Below the pieces are notes generated by a model, which was not told the origin of the DNA, ran no database searches, and saw only the letters and a list, made by a program, of their open reading frames with translations. Positions 10,301-22,622 of a stretch of 64,000 bases of DNA are shown here, in pieces. This DNA is from Malania oleifera (Eukaryota; Streptophyta; Magnoliopsida; Santalales; Ximeniaceae): assembly GCF_029873635.1 (NCBI RefSeq), contig NC_080419.1, positions 69,483,823 through 69,547,822 of the forward strand. Direction: 5' to 3'. Position numbers and translations under genes: made by a program. How positions within the stretch are numbered: the stretch's first letter is position 1; every line of letters starts with the position of its first letter.

Positions 10301-11643
10301 ATGGATTATTTTGGTGTATCCCCAATTGGTGTGGAAAAAATCTCTGCAAGACCTCCAATGTTTTATGGTGAAAATTTCACCGAGTGGAAAATGAGAATGA
10401 CTATTTTTATCAAATCCATGAATTGGAGAACTTGGAGAGTAATTTCTCAAGGAAACTTAGTTCTTATGAAAATTGTTGATAATGTTGAAATCCCTAAATC
10501 TGAATATGAGCTGAATGAGAATGATATGAAATTAATGCAAATAAATTTCAGTGCTATGAACATTCTATTGCTTGGTTTAGATACTAATGTTTTTCACGAA
10601 ATCAAGTCATGTCAAAGTGCTGAGGAGATATGGGAAGAATTCGATAGGAGATTTGGAGAGACTGAAGGAAAGAAGTCCTCTACTTGGGGAGATCCATACT
10701 CAAATGATAAGGTAATAGAAAATTGTGGCCTTGTTGCATTAGTTGATGAAGAGGTACACTCTACTCACTTTACTTCTCATTCAAATTCTCAAAGTAATTC
10801 ATGCAATGACTGTGATACATCTTGTGATAATTCTGGTAGTGAATATTGTGATGAATCTGATAATGATAACATGCCATCTTATGAGGAATTACAAAAGGGA
10901 TTTGCTAAGGTTCTTAAAATGTTAACAAAGATGTCCAAAAAGAAAATAATGTTGAAAAGTGAAAATAAAGACTTAGCAAAACAGTTAGAAGATTTTTGAG
11001 AGTCTCATACTTCTTGGGAAAAAGAAAATACTGAAAAGGAATTAGAAATTAAGAGATTAATAACCAAGAATGAGGCATCACTGAAAGATTTAGAATCAAA
11101 AATCAGTTTTGAAAAAGAAAAGGATTTGAAAATCATGAAATTAGAAAACAAGAATGATATGATGGAAAAAGAGCTGAAGGAGTTAAGATCCAAGATTTCG
11201 AGTGGAAATGCCAAAGATCTTAAAATTTCTGAACTTGAATGTAAAGCAAACAGAATGACCGATGAATTGGTAAAATTACAAGTTGTTTGTAAAGGCTTAA
11301 AGAATTCAAAAATCCAAGACCTAGAAAGAAAGATAGAGGATCAAGCTAAGATCATCCACACATTACTAAGGGAAAAGAAAATTTTGACATGCTCTTAGGT
11401 TCCCAAAAGATGACCTTATACAAAGAAGGTATAGGTTACAATGGAATTGAAAATATGAGAAGAAAGAACCTATACATGGGGTATTTTGTTAAAAAGTCAA
11501 AATTTTATGCTAGTACCTCTTATGGTCCGTATGCTCACACCACCTGTGTATTATGTAAAAATAAAGGACACATTAAATTTGATTGTCCATTTAAAAGGAA
11601 AGGTGTGAAACTCAAACAGGTTTGGCAAGTCAAACAAAAATGA
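10301..11643 (+). pseudogene. gag of a gag-only Sirevirus-type element (interrupted)
   Basis: The frame opens with ATG at 10301 (MDYFGVSPIG...), 39 bp past the primer site. Residues 15-105 are a copia gag N-terminal domain (PPMFYGENFTEWKMRM, then AEEIWEEFDRRFG). Compared with usual Sirevirus gag the central part after this is missing, and the text jumps to an acidic, Ser/Asn-rich stretch. A stop at 10997-10999 breaks a long Lys/Glu-rich coiled coil that resumes to about 11398. The next frame (11389-11643) holds the CCHC knuckle CVLCKNKGHIKFDC. The coil and the knuckle are typical of Sirevirus gag. No protease, integrase or RT follows. Confidence 0.88.
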
Positions 11644-13580
11644 GTACCAAACAAACCCCAAATACTCCCCTTTAGACTTTAGGATTGAGAATTTAGTGAA
11701 GTCAGCCACACAAAAAAAAAGGGGGACGAGATAACTAATAGGCTTGGGAATAGTATATGCTTAATATGTAAATCTTAGTATGTGTATCTACTGCACTATT
11801 ATTATACTAAGAATCCTACAAGAAAGTTGAGTTAATATGATTTTTTTAAAACAATATATCCAATCTAACTACCTAATGCTTTTATATCGTAATGATTGGG
11901 TAAAATGTTGAAATATTGAATAGCATGCTAATCTTGATGTATTCAAAGTGAAGGTTAAGAGATTAGTTGTTAAAATATCATGAACCTAATATCCTTGCAA
12001 TGAGCTAGTGACAAAAATCATACTTTGAAGAATTAATCCTTTTCCAAATGAGGTAGAGCATTGCCGTTTAACGAATAATTCTTAGTGCTTAACACATGCT
12101 TAAATATTAAAATCCTAAGTTAAGTAGATCATGTCCATTGCATAAGACTAAGCCTTTAGTAATAAATCATATATTAAAAATCATCTAATCCTAAACTCAC
12201 TCTTGGATCCTTGAAGGGTTGAATCAGTCATAATTCTAGCCACAAGCACTAATAATCATAAACTCTATATCTTTCAAGTGCTTATTAAAAGATATCCTGT
12301 TATAATCAAATTAGTGGAATTCTCTAAGGGAATAAAATTGTTTACAAAGACATTCTTAATGAATATTCCCGTTGTGCTTAAAACGTAAAAATCCCTAAGT
12401 TTGATATGTGATTAAGCAACATCCTCCACAAGAAATCTTTACCATACCCTGATCATATCCGGTAAAGACTCATCCATTATAAGGTAGTACCCTTGCTTAG
12501 AATTAAAGACATACTTATAAGGTTTCGTCCAATAATTGGATAATTAGAAATACCTAAAGAGCAGCGTTCCAAAATTAATATTATTCAAAATTGCTCCTTG
12601 GCCTATGTAGTTGGATATATTCACTCTCATGAAAATATTTTGAATATTGTCCACACACAATGAATATTCTTCTGAACTTAATGATAATTAAACTGTTAAG
12701 AGTATTTGAAAAATCTCACTTCAAAAACCCTCAAACTTTAAGTCAAATCTATTAGAAGAGTTTGAATGTGTCAAATGGCTAAGCTATATGCCATAGGTTT
12801 CAATCTATATAATAACGCAAATGACTAGGAAACCTATGCATTGAGATGCATAAGAAAAGAAGCAATATAGGCTTATGACTCTGAAGTAAAATGGTTTATG
12901 ACTTTTTGGTTTTCTAAGCTAAAGTTGGTAAAGTTAAGTATAAATCATTCAAAAATCTTAGAACACTTGGCTAAACTAGTGAAGAATGATTACAAGGAAA
13001 AGACATAAGATTGTGATAAGAGTATAACTAAAGGGGAGCAATTTAACTTGAAAATACTATCGCTCTGAAACATCAGCATAAGCACACTTAGTATCATATC
13101 TTGTGTTCACATTTGGTATCAAATCATAATTGGTATGTGTAAATTCATTTGTGCAGATGTGATACAACATGTTAACCACATGATTTTCTAAGCTATTCTA
13201 AACTACACTTGTTGCATGCACTCAATTTTGATGATTTTATTGAATATGCAAAATGAAAAATATATTCCATTGCCGAAAATTGTTTGAGTTAACCACATGA
13301 CCTTGTTTTGAAATGCATTGATATAATTAGAATCTGTATGGTTAGTCTATCTCGTTATAATTCTTTTCAGAATGTACTTAAAGCAAATATCTATAGCACA
13401 ATTTAGTTTGAAGATCAAAAAGGTGAGAGATATATACTAGAGTAAATCTTTGATGAGAACTAAAGTGGGAGAGATATTTTATTGAATAATCCATAATGTG
13501 TTTGAGCTTAAGGAAGTAAAACATGGGAGAACTTTTCTAAGCTAAAATAAATGTGGTTGCCTTGAATTATATTAGATGAC
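11644..13580. other. internal non-coding region of the gag-only element
   Basis: About 1.9 kb, AT-rich, with stops in all frames and no pol motif on either strand. In a full Sirevirus the pol region would start here. I see no recognisable gene or repeat in it. Confidence 0.7.
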
Positions 13581-13587
13581 ATAATTC

Positions 13588-14188
13588 AGGGGGAGCAACG
13601 TCACTTAAGATGTAATCCCTTGGTATCAAATCAATCAAATTTTAGTATCAACATTAGTTCACATTTGATATCACATCAATATATATTTGGTATCCTCACA
13701 TAATCGTTGAATCTTATGCATTATGCAAGGTGGATGGTTGATGTAAAAAGGGGAGAAGTAAAGTCTGTTAAAAATCTAATGGTTGAACAAGATTAAAACT
13801 TTAAGATTTCAAAGGGGAGAAGAACATAAGAGTATGTCCATTCATGTCTTATTATTATGCACCTTTTTGTTGATGTCAAAAGGGGGAGAAAAATTGGAAG
13901 CAAAAATAATAAAATGGAAGCAAAGAATGTTGGTAAAACTAATTGCAAGAGGGAGATATGCAAAAGGGGAAAAACAGTTGGCTGATGTCATAGGTGAAAC
14001 CTTATAAGCATATTCATCATAAGCATATTTCATATTTCATTTGGATTCAGGCTAAATACTTTGTATATGAACATGAGCATATTGTCATTCATTGAATATT
14101 TGATGCATTAATTGAGGGGGAGCCTTGTTAGGCATAACCCATTATATATTTTTGCTCGTGTATTTGTCATCATCAAAAAGGGAGAGAT
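13588..14188 (+). other. cluster of polypurine tracts before the 3' LTR
   Basis: G/A-rich tracts recur: CAGGGGGAGCAACG near 13588, AAAAGGGGAGAAG near 13746, AAAGGGGAGAAG near 13812, AAAAGGGGGAGAAAAA near 13877, AAAAGGGGAAAAA near 13963, GAGGGGGAGCC near 14113, and AAAAAGGGAGAGAT directly before the 3' LTR at 14189. Multiple extra polypurine tracts upstream of the 3' LTR are a reported Sirevirus hallmark. Only the last is in the normal priming position. Confidence 0.8.
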
Positions 14189-16495
14189 TGTTGACTCTAC
14201 GAGTCCAATCCTGTTTTGATAATGACAAATCACTTTGTATTTGATCTGTGCATTGAGTTTGTGAACAGGACTTACATTAAGCATGCACGGAAAGATAACG
14301 AGTCATGGAAACCTTCAACTAAAGTTTACAAATCTTGGAAAGCACCATGGAACTCAAAGAGTACGAGAATCAAGATGCAAGCGACAAAGTCCAAGAATAT
14401 CTTGGGAATGAGAATTTAGAACTCATGTACTTACATTCTCGTATGATTTAATTTGAGGCTCAACATAACTTAGAATGATTTTAGGATTCATGCATTTCAT
14501 GTATATCATTAGGAGACTTTCATGGACTTAGAAATATTCTTAAAACCTTGGAAAATACCTTTATAAAAGAGCCAAGAAAGAAAGTAAAATAGATCTTTAA
14601 TTTAAAAAAAAAAAAGGAAAATTGAGAAAAAAAGAGACTTCAGTAGCCTGAATTCACCCTCAATAGCCTGAAGAATTTCTTCAAGAGCCTAAAGATTAAG
14701 TTCGGTAGCCTGAAGAATTAATGGAAAAACACAGCAAGAAGGCCGAGGTACTTCGGTTGCCTGAACTGGAACTTCGGTCGCCTGAAGTCACCACTTTAGG
14801 AGCCTGAACTTCACTTCAGTTGCCTGAAGTCGCGGGAAAGTTTAAAATTCAGATTTTTATTAATAGAACGTGCGAGGCTTTTCTTTGATCCAATGGTTGA
14901 GATCAATCCTAAGGGTACGACACTATAAATACTAAATATCTAAACCCTAGAATCAAGCTAAGACACACAAGAAGAGAAGAATACATATTATTGAAAGAAT
15001 ATTGAGAAACTTGCTCTCATTGCTATACGATTGCCTACACTTCCACTTCTACTCATCCAGCTTGGGCAAATCAATTTAGAATCTCAAAGGGATCTTTCTT
15101 ATACATCTTGATTGTCAACTTGGTATTGAGGTTTGATCATTCAAGTTATTATTTTCAAGAACTTCTCATCTCATTACTTGTTATTGAACATCATTAGAAA
15201 AGTTTGATCTTGAGTGTGCACATACATATAAAAATTGTTTTTGAAAAGATCATTACTTGAGAAAGTTGTTTAGCTTTTGGTTGATTGATTTTTGATTCTA
15301 GAGTATATATACATATATACATATAGTATTCATAGAGCTTATTATTGAAAAATCTATTTTTGATTAAGTACTAAAAGGTTGATCTTGGATGTGCATATAC
15401 ATATACATATTTATTTTTAAACAAGATCATTACTTGATTAAGTTGTGTGATTGATTGAATAGTTTGATTCAAGTGTGTATTAAGTTAAAAGATTCATATT
15501 TTAGATATATTAAAACACTTGAATATATATCCTTGGTATTCATAAATATGTATCTTATTGAAGGATATTTTGTTTGGAAAACCTTATACTCAGTATTTTG
15601 ATCTTTGAATTACATATCATATATCTATTTACATATTACAAAGATCGGGGTTGTGATTAAATATTTTGAAAGAAAGCTTTTTGATATATATTGATAAAAT
15701 ATTCAAGATAAGGCTTTTAACAAGTTCACAATAGACATAATTGTGCATCTTTACAAAGTGAAGTAGAACCCTAATATACTCCAAAGCATTTTAAATATAT
15801 CATTACTTGGGAGTTTTGGTTAAAGAGAAAATTTGTGTATTGAAGCATTTCATACATAAACGATTGTATCGTTTCCATACATTCTGAGCTTAGAGTTTTA
15901 TCATATGATTATGTACTAGGACTTTGAATTGTACTAACTAGCTTTGTTAGAAGCAACATTGAATGTTTTGCAGATTAAATTGTATTCAAGGTTCAGTTTG
16001 TGAACCGAGGTTGAGGAGAGAGTTTTATCTCTTGTAAGTAGCGGATTAGGAGGGAGTTGTACCTCTTGTAAGCAGCAGATTAGGAGGGAGCTGTACCTCT
16101 TGTAAGCAGCAGATTTTAAGGGAAGCTCCATCCCAATTTAAGGAGCAGGGATTATAGTTGAATCCTTGAGTGGGTTGCTCAAGGCGAGGACGTAGGTCGG
16201 GTTGGATGAACCTCGTAAAATCGTGGTTGCATTCTCTCTTCCCTTATCCTTTTTATTTTCCGCATCGTATTTCAATTTTCAGCTTGCTTGTGTTTGTTGA
16301 ATAACTTTACATGCACTTAATTGGGTAAAAAGGAATTCATTGATTTAGTAATTCAAATCAACATCAAATTCCAACCATTAATTAGTTAAACATAGATATA
16401 GGGATTGATTGGTAAATAAGTTTCAAAGAATTTTTAAAAGACCCAATTCACCCCCCCTCCCCCCCCCCCCTCTTGGGATTACACCTAAATAAACA
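14189..16495 (+). mobile_element. 3' LTR of Sirevirus-type copia element
   Basis: It starts TGTTGACTCTACGAG and ends TAAACA. It is followed by GAGCA (16496-16500), the partner of CAGCA at 8028-8032. It keeps the block GAGGACGTAGG...GAACCTCG near 16177-16214, which is shared with the two solo Sirevirus-type LTRs at 18691 and 25320 but deleted from the 5' LTR. A C-rich run near its end (16452-16470) is longer than in the 5' copy. Confidence 0.94.
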
Positions 16496-16500
16496 GAGCA

Positions 16501-18204
16501 GTTTGGAAACCATCCTAAAATTTGGGTAAGTGGATTTTTTAGGTATTTTTAGTATTACCAATATTATTTGGGGTCAGATTTTGTATTCTATGAGAATATA
16601 CTGGTATTTTTTGGAATAAAATTGGCGTGTCATATTTTCAGGAATATGGTGTTTTAGGCCCCTATAGTCATGGGTTGAAGACCCCAGCAAGTATCTATTC
16701 GGGAGCCCAGGTAAATTATAGTTCAAGAAATTATGACTAGGAAATCTTAGGAAATATGGGTGTATTGATTTACTATAGAATTTGTATATGTAAATACAGG
16801 TTTTTAGAGTTGGTACACCGTGGGTGCGAGAGTTGAGTGGAAGTCAGCCTCTCAGTCGGATAAGTAAGGAAAATACGCTATGCTAGGAATTTTAGAAAGT
16901 TACCAGAAAATTATGTATATATCAGTTTATTGTTTAGTTTTTCCAGAATATTATTATTATATTAGGAGATGGAGATTTTAGAGCATGGGATTTTCATTAC
17001 TTAATTGTGTGGCATGAGTTCTTAACAGTTTAGTATAGTATTTATACAGTTTTGCAAATATCATGTTTTATAGTATATTAGCAGAAAATATCAATATGCA
17101 GCTTTCAGAAAATATAATTTATAGTATTTTTCAGAATGTCATGACTTTAGAACCATAACACTCAATTATTTAGTTATTCAGTCAGAAATTCAGATTATAC
17201 AAATCAGTTTTAAAATGTTATGGTTATTTTAAAATCATAGTAAAAACAGTAAGATAATTATAAGTATCAATACTAAATAGTATCAAACCCTAAGGAAATA
17301 TTCAGTCAGATTCATACAGAAGAGCATAGTACCGTTGCTATTTTCATATCAGAGTGCAATCACATATTGTAGATAGTATGTAGATTCCGTCAACCGTGTC
17401 TATGGAGAGATTGCAATCTCCCTAGTATTCTGGGTTAAAGACTAGTTATCGTGCCCAGAGAGATTGCAGTGGGCCGGATTGATGATTGGTAGAGTTTAAG
17501 ATTGACTTACCTGGTGGGCCAACCAATGTTCAGTACCACCTACGGGCTACACAACCCTGTCATGGGGGGTTAAATCAGGAGATTTGGTTCTCAAGGTATT
17601 ATCACAGTTGTTTCTATGTATACAGATTTATAGTACAACAGCAGATTTATTATAATACTAGAATTATGTATAATTAGAATACTCAGATATATAGTTGTAT
17701 TTTAAACTATGATAAATGTAATCTGTACAGTATACTAGATTAACAGTTTTACAATTTCAATATTATATCAGTATATTAAAAATGTAACTCATTTGCCACA
17801 CACTAGTGATAGCATATTTTCTCTTACTGAGCATTGTCTCATCCCAGTGACTTAACATTTTTCAGGTGATCCAGTTGGGCGAGCATATCAGGCTCACAGG
17901 TAGAGAGGTTTTTGCGCCGCCCTTTTTGAAGGGTGAGTGTTTCTTGGGTGTTGGTTGTTTGGGTAGATCCCAAGGTTTTTGATGGATGTCACTGGGAGTT
18001 TTGTAATGTATATTTTGGGACTCTTTAGATTTCTAGTATTGTAAATATAGTTTACAATTTTATGTTTATCATTGTTTAGGAATGTAATGTGAATAGAGTT
18101 TTCTCAGTGCTCCCTTGGGGCTAAGATATTTTTAGAAGATAATACATGGAGATTTGCTATATATGTTTAAGGGAAAAAAAGGCATGAAAGATCAGGTCGT
18201 TATA
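16501..18204 (+). mobile_element. 5' LTR of Ty3 element A, part 3
   Basis: It continues the LTR interrupted at 8032 (AGTTTGGAAACCATCC) and aligns with 23099-24826. It ends GGTCGTTATA, followed by the primer-binding site. The three parts together make an LTR of about 2.2 kb, the size of the intact 3' copy. Confidence 0.9.
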
Positions 18205-18207
18205 ATT

Positions 18208-18220
18208 TGGTATTAGAACC
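18208..18220 (+). other. primer-binding site of element A
   Basis: TGGTATTAGAACC, a decayed form of the tRNA-Met site TGGTATCAGAGCC, lies three bases past the 5' LTR. Confidence 0.75.
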
Positions 18221-18527
18221 TAGGTTGTTAGGTTCTGTAGACCCTAGAGTGCAGTGGAAACAATACCAGAATATAGGAAAAAAAATTTGAGGTTTTGTTA
18301 TGTGGTTTGGGTACAAGGTTTTTGTGGTGGTTTCTGTGTCTTTCCCGGGGTGGCGATTTCTGGAAAGTCATAGTAAACTATTGACGAGTCGTGTGTCTAG
18401 GTTGTAGGATTGGATTTTGAGTTAGGACAAGGGTAGTTAATAGTGAATATGAGATTTCAATTAGATGAAATAAATTAGATATGTAAGGGAGATAGGGTCC
18501 TTATATTATATCCTTCATCTTTCCCGA

Positions 18528-18690
18528 ATGGATCCAGGGAGCAATGGTACAAATGCTAGGGGTGACGAAATAGGACCTTCTGATATGGGGGGTAAATATT
18601 CTAAAGCAGTATTGCACAGCGTCACCCAGCAGGTGATGGCTGAGATGGCTAGGAGCCTCAGGGAGCGTGGCTACACGATCGAGTAGTTTA
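18528..18690 (+). pseudogene. gag start of Ty3 element A
   Basis: ATG at 18528 opens MDPGSNGTNARGDE..., followed by VTQQVMAEMARSLRE, which matches the gag start of element B on the minus strand near 27705 (VTQQVMAEMA). A stop falls just before the solo Sirevirus-type LTR inserted at 18691. The gag continues at 20425. Confidence 0.8.
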
Positions 18691-20419
18691 TGTTGGCCTA
18701 AACAAGGCTTACAATTTTTATTTTGATGATAACAAATCATGATGTGTTTAATATGGTTTAAGTGAAAGTTTTTCAAGAAAAAAGGCAAAGCTTAAAGGTA
18801 GTGACAAAACTCAAAAGGATGATAAAGTTTATGGATAAAAAAAAGATCTTGAAGAGCATGATGATTAAAGATAACTTGATGAAAGCTCAAAGAAAAGATC
18901 AGAAACTCAAAGATGATAAAAGAACAAGGACTTACTTGAAGATCAAAGGAATAAAGTTTTAAGAATGTTTATATGTAAGTACTTCAAGTTAATTTCAAGT
19001 ATAAAATGAATTGAAGCTCTCATAAAATCAAAAGAAACTTAGAAATATATTTTTAGAAAAACCCTAAAGTATGTTTTTCAAATCAAAGAAAAGAAGGGTT
19101 TTAAAAAGAAAATTTTTTAAAACAGAAGGGCCAGGCGACTGACTTCATGTGGTAGGCGACTGCCCAAATTAAATGAAGAATTTTCAAAGAGACAATAGGG
19201 TGCCAGGCTACTGCCTGAACATAGCCAGGCACCTAGGTGGTCATGCCAGGTGACTACTTGGGTTCTGGTAGGCGACTGCCAATGTTCTAAGTTTTAAAGT
19301 TGTTCTACGACAAGTGACTGCCACTCGAACGTTGGTTTAAAATTTTCCAACGAGAAGATTTTTTAAATGAATTTTTTGGGCACTACTATTTTGAAAAACT
19401 TGGGATTACTTCAAGGAAACTTTGGGAGTAAGGAATTACCTTTAAAACATCTATAAATAGCCCCAAACTTCAAATATTTTACACACCAAGAAATTTTCAG
19501 CAATCAAAGTTCTTAAAAAGCTTTCAAACTCTCTTGTGTTCTTCCAACTTCAAATACTAAGTTGCTATTGATTCAAACTCCGAAGTAAAGCTTTCAAAGA
19601 CTGAATCTTTCAATATTTGAAAGATATTTGGTGATCTAAATTCAATATTGAGCTTCAAATTCTTTTATATTTAAATTACTTTGAAGTATACTTGTGCTGA
19701 ATGTTGTACTAACCTACTCTGCTATGAGAGTGTCTTTTGTACACAAAATTTTCTATATTTTGATTCTTGTTTATAGAGGATTCAAGGTTGTAGAATCGTT
19801 GGACCGAACGAGGGAATATCGTTTGGAGAGGCAGGCTCTAGCCTAAAGGAAGGAGTGATTGTAATCGGTATTGTTCAACCCGTCAACGAAACTGAACTAA
19901 TGAATCCTTTGGTGGTTTGCCAAAGGCGAGGACGTAGGTTGGATATAAGATGAACCTCTTAAAACCTTGTGTCTCTCTTTTCTTCTTTACTCTTTATTTT
20001 TCAGCAATACTTACAATCTGCATGTATGCTTTAAATTGTTAATTCTGAGTGTATGGTTGTTAAATAGACCGGAGGATAATTTGTTTTAGCTTGATCAGCA
20101 TTGATTGCGGAAACCGAAAGGAACTACGTTGGTTGATCATCCTAAACTTATTAATCTGAAAGTTTGTTTAAAAACTAAACACAAAGAAGAATTGTGAGTT
20201 TGGAATAAACACAGGGCTTACATAAATTCAACATGCTTTACAATTTATTACAGGGCTATTGATACAAAGATCAAGATTTTGATTATCTTGTTGATTGGTT
20301 GTGGTTGAATTGTTTTTGTATTTACTTGTTGTAATTGTTGATATACAAAAAATAACTAAACTTGAAATAATTTTAAAAATCCAATTCACTCCCCCTCTTG
20401 GGAAGCTATCCTAATTTAA
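18691..20419 (+). mobile_element. solo Sirevirus-type LTR (family D) in gag of A
   Basis: It starts TGTTGGCCTAAACAAGG and runs to CTAATTTAA after the typical CACTCCCCCTCTTGGGA end. It carries the GCGAGGACGTAGGTTGG block near 19926. GTTTA (18686-18690) and ATTTA (20420-20424) are a one-mismatch 5-bp target duplication. No internal sequence is present. An array of GCCAGGCGACTGCC-type motifs lies at about 19128-19330. Confidence 0.85.
19128..19330. repeat. array of CCAGGCGACTGCC motifs in family D LTR
   Basis: Copies such as CCAGGCGACTGAC, GTAGGCGACTGCCC, GCCAGGCTACTGCC, GCCAGGTGACTAC and GTAGGCGACTGCC repeat at irregular spacing. It is placed like the motif arrays of the other Sirevirus-type LTRs but with a different core. 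Confidence 0.7.
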
Positions 20420-20424
20420 ATTTA

Positions 20425-21190
20425 CGTGGATGAAGCCCCCATTCTTTGCTGGAGGAGTTAACTCAATTGTGGCTGAAAATTAGGTTCAGGACATTGAGGA
20501 GATATTGGCAGTGCTTTCATGTACAGACGAACATAAGTTGTCATTTGCGTCGTTTAAATTGACAGGGGAGGCAAAACACTAGTGGAGATCGGCAAAGCTG
20601 ATTGAGGAGCAGAGGCCTGATCCCATGCTAGTGATGTGGAGTCAGTTCAAGGAGCTGTTCTTCGAGCAATATTTCTATGCTATTGTTCAGAGTGAGAAGA
20701 CAGCAGAATTACTGCATTTAGCTCAGGGGAAAATGACAGTATCACAGTATGTAGCACGATTTATTGAGTTGTCTCGATTTTCCCCATACTTGGCACCAGA
20801 CAAGGAGAAGAAAGCAAGGAAATTTGAGGAAGGTCAAAGGCAGAATTTGTTTGAGCAGGTCATCGATTTTCGGGCTCAGACATTCGCAAAGGTGGTGGAC
20901 AGAACTGCTATTATCAAGAGTGGCATGCAGAGGGGTGTCGCAGCTTAGAGTCAGAGGAAGAGGCCCATGCCTCAAGATTTCCAAGCAGGTTCTAGCCGGG
21001 GGCCATGGAGGGGAGATCGATAAGGAGGAAGTCAGGGATGAATGATGGGTCGCAGTGGTCCTCAAGGTGGACAAACTATTCCTGCTTGTCCTAGATGTGG
21101 CCGGAGGCATCTAGGTAAATGTAGGATGGTAGAGAACATCTGCTATCATTGTGGGAGACCCGGGCACAAGTTTTGGTCATGTTAGGGATT
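20425..21190 (+). pseudogene. gag of Ty3 element A (capsid and zinc knuckle)
   Basis: The frame resumes after the solo LTR with MKPPFFAGG, then passes stops to a retrotransposon gag capsid block (20625-20948): VMWSQFKELFFEQYF, SQYVARFIELSRFSPYLA and FEQVIDFRAQTFAKVVD. Past another stop come CPRCGRRHLGKC and the CCHC knuckle CYHCGRPGHKFWSC. Homologous gag lies on the minus strand in element B at 24827-25319. Stops replace Trp in a shared ENWVQD-like site (TAG here, TGA in B). Not functional. Confidence 0.9.
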
Positions 21191-21269
21191 GCCGGCTCAA
21201 GAACTAGCTCTCAGACCATTTCGGGTGGTTATCAGGTGCCCCATGGAGGCCAGCAGAGGAATGCTACAC

Positions 21270-22532
21270 CGACGAGGGTCTATGCGTTGATGTCAGGTGA
21301 CGCCGAGGTGGCTGGAGACGTAGTTACAGGTACCTTTACCGCTTTTTCGTATAAATTTGTTGTTTTTTTAACACAGGTGCCACCCATTCTTTTATTTCAT
21401 CGGGGTATGCTAAATTGACTGGGTATGAGACACGGTTTTTAGATGTTGAGTTAGTTGTACCTACGTTGAATGGATCAGTGGCGAGGTGTAGGAAGGTACT
21501 TAGGGATTTTCCAGTGGTCATTTAGGGAAAAGTATTGCCAACTGATCTTGTGATATTAGACATGTAAGGGTTTGATGTAATTTTGGGTATAGATTGGTTG
21601 GCAGTTAATCATGTCAGTATTAGTTGTCATTTGAAAGTAGTAATTTTCAGACCTCTTGATGAGCATGACTACAAATTTATTGGTTCACGTGTGCTGCGGG
21701 CTTCGCCACAGTTTGTGTCAGCTATTCAAGTGAGAAAACTAATTCAAGATGGTTGCCAGGGATTTGTCACCTACATAAAATAATTACCAAAATAAGAACT
21801 GAAACAAGCCGATGTTTCTGTGGTCAAAGAATTTTCAGATGTTTTTCTAGAAGAATTACCTGGTTTACCACCAGACAGTGAAGTTGAATTCACCGTGGAT
21901 CTTCTACCGGGGATGGCACCAGTATCTAAAGCACCTTACCGAATGGCTCCAACCAAGTTAAAGGAACTAAAAGATCAATTGCAAGAATTGCTGGATAAAG
22001 GATTCATCCAGCCCAATGTGTTGCCCTGGGGAGCACCTATTCTATTCATGAAGAAGAAAGATGGGACCATGAGGATGTGCATAGAATATAGGGAAATAAA
22101 TAAACTGACAGTCAAGAATAAATATCCTCTTCCTAGGATCGATGATTTGTTTGATCAGCTTCAGGGGACCTAGGTCTATTCTAAAATTGACCTTCAGTCA
22201 AATTACCATCAGGTGAAAATTAGGGCAGAAGACATTTCGAAGACGGCATTCCAAACTAGATATAGGCATTGCGAGTTTCTAGTGATTCTATTTGGGTTGA
22301 CTAACGCACCAGCAATATTTATGGATTTAATGAATCGGGTGTTCCATCAGTTTTTGGATCAGTTTGTTGTAGTTTTTATAGATGATATATTGGTCTACTC
22401 GAGGAATTTTGAGGAGCACAAGCATCATTTGAGACTGGTGTTGCAGACATTGAGAGAAAGAAAGTCGTACGCAAAATTCAAGAAATGTGAATTTTAGCTG
22501 AGGTAGGTTTCTTTTCTCGGCCATGTGGGTAA
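21270..22532 (+). pseudogene. Ty3 protease and truncated reverse transcriptase of element A
   Basis: After the linker VYALMSGDAEVAGDVVTG a frameshift splits the protease; in the other frame the active site reads NTGATHSFIS instead of DTG. GIDWLAVNH follows at 21583. RT begins at 21820 with [17 protein letters not shown], then [13 protein letters not shown] and [16 protein letters not shown] interrupts [15 protein letters not shown] (22171-22173). The palm [10 protein letters not shown] (near 22378) is intact. The frame ends at KKCEF* and FLGHVG, and then passes directly into the region that normally follows integrase. RNase H and integrase are deleted. Confidence 0.92.
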
Positions 22533-22608
22533 TTAATAAAATAAGTAGCCTATTTTCTTTAATGGATGATGTTCAATACAGAAAACAAATTTTGAGGATG
22601 AAATTTTA
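22533..22608 (+). other. post-integrase tail of element A
   Basis: GGTAATTAATAAAAT and the following bases match the minus-strand region after integrase in element B (near 1470-1506). The deletion that removed RNase H and integrase therefore joins RT to this tail at about 22528-22534. Confidence 0.8.
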
Positions 22609-22622
22609 TAAAGAGGGGAGAA
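22609..22622 (+). other. polypurine tract of element A
   Basis: AAAGAGGGGAGAA directly precedes the 3' LTR start TGTAGAGACC, matching the tract of element B. Confidence 0.85.

Noticed and set aside
10743..10925. 60-codon frame overlapping gag
   Set aside because: It is another frame of the Sirevirus-type gag sequence.
18762..18962. Lys-rich 66-codon frame
   Set aside because: It lies inside the solo family D LTR, where no coding sequence is expected, and has no recognisable domain.
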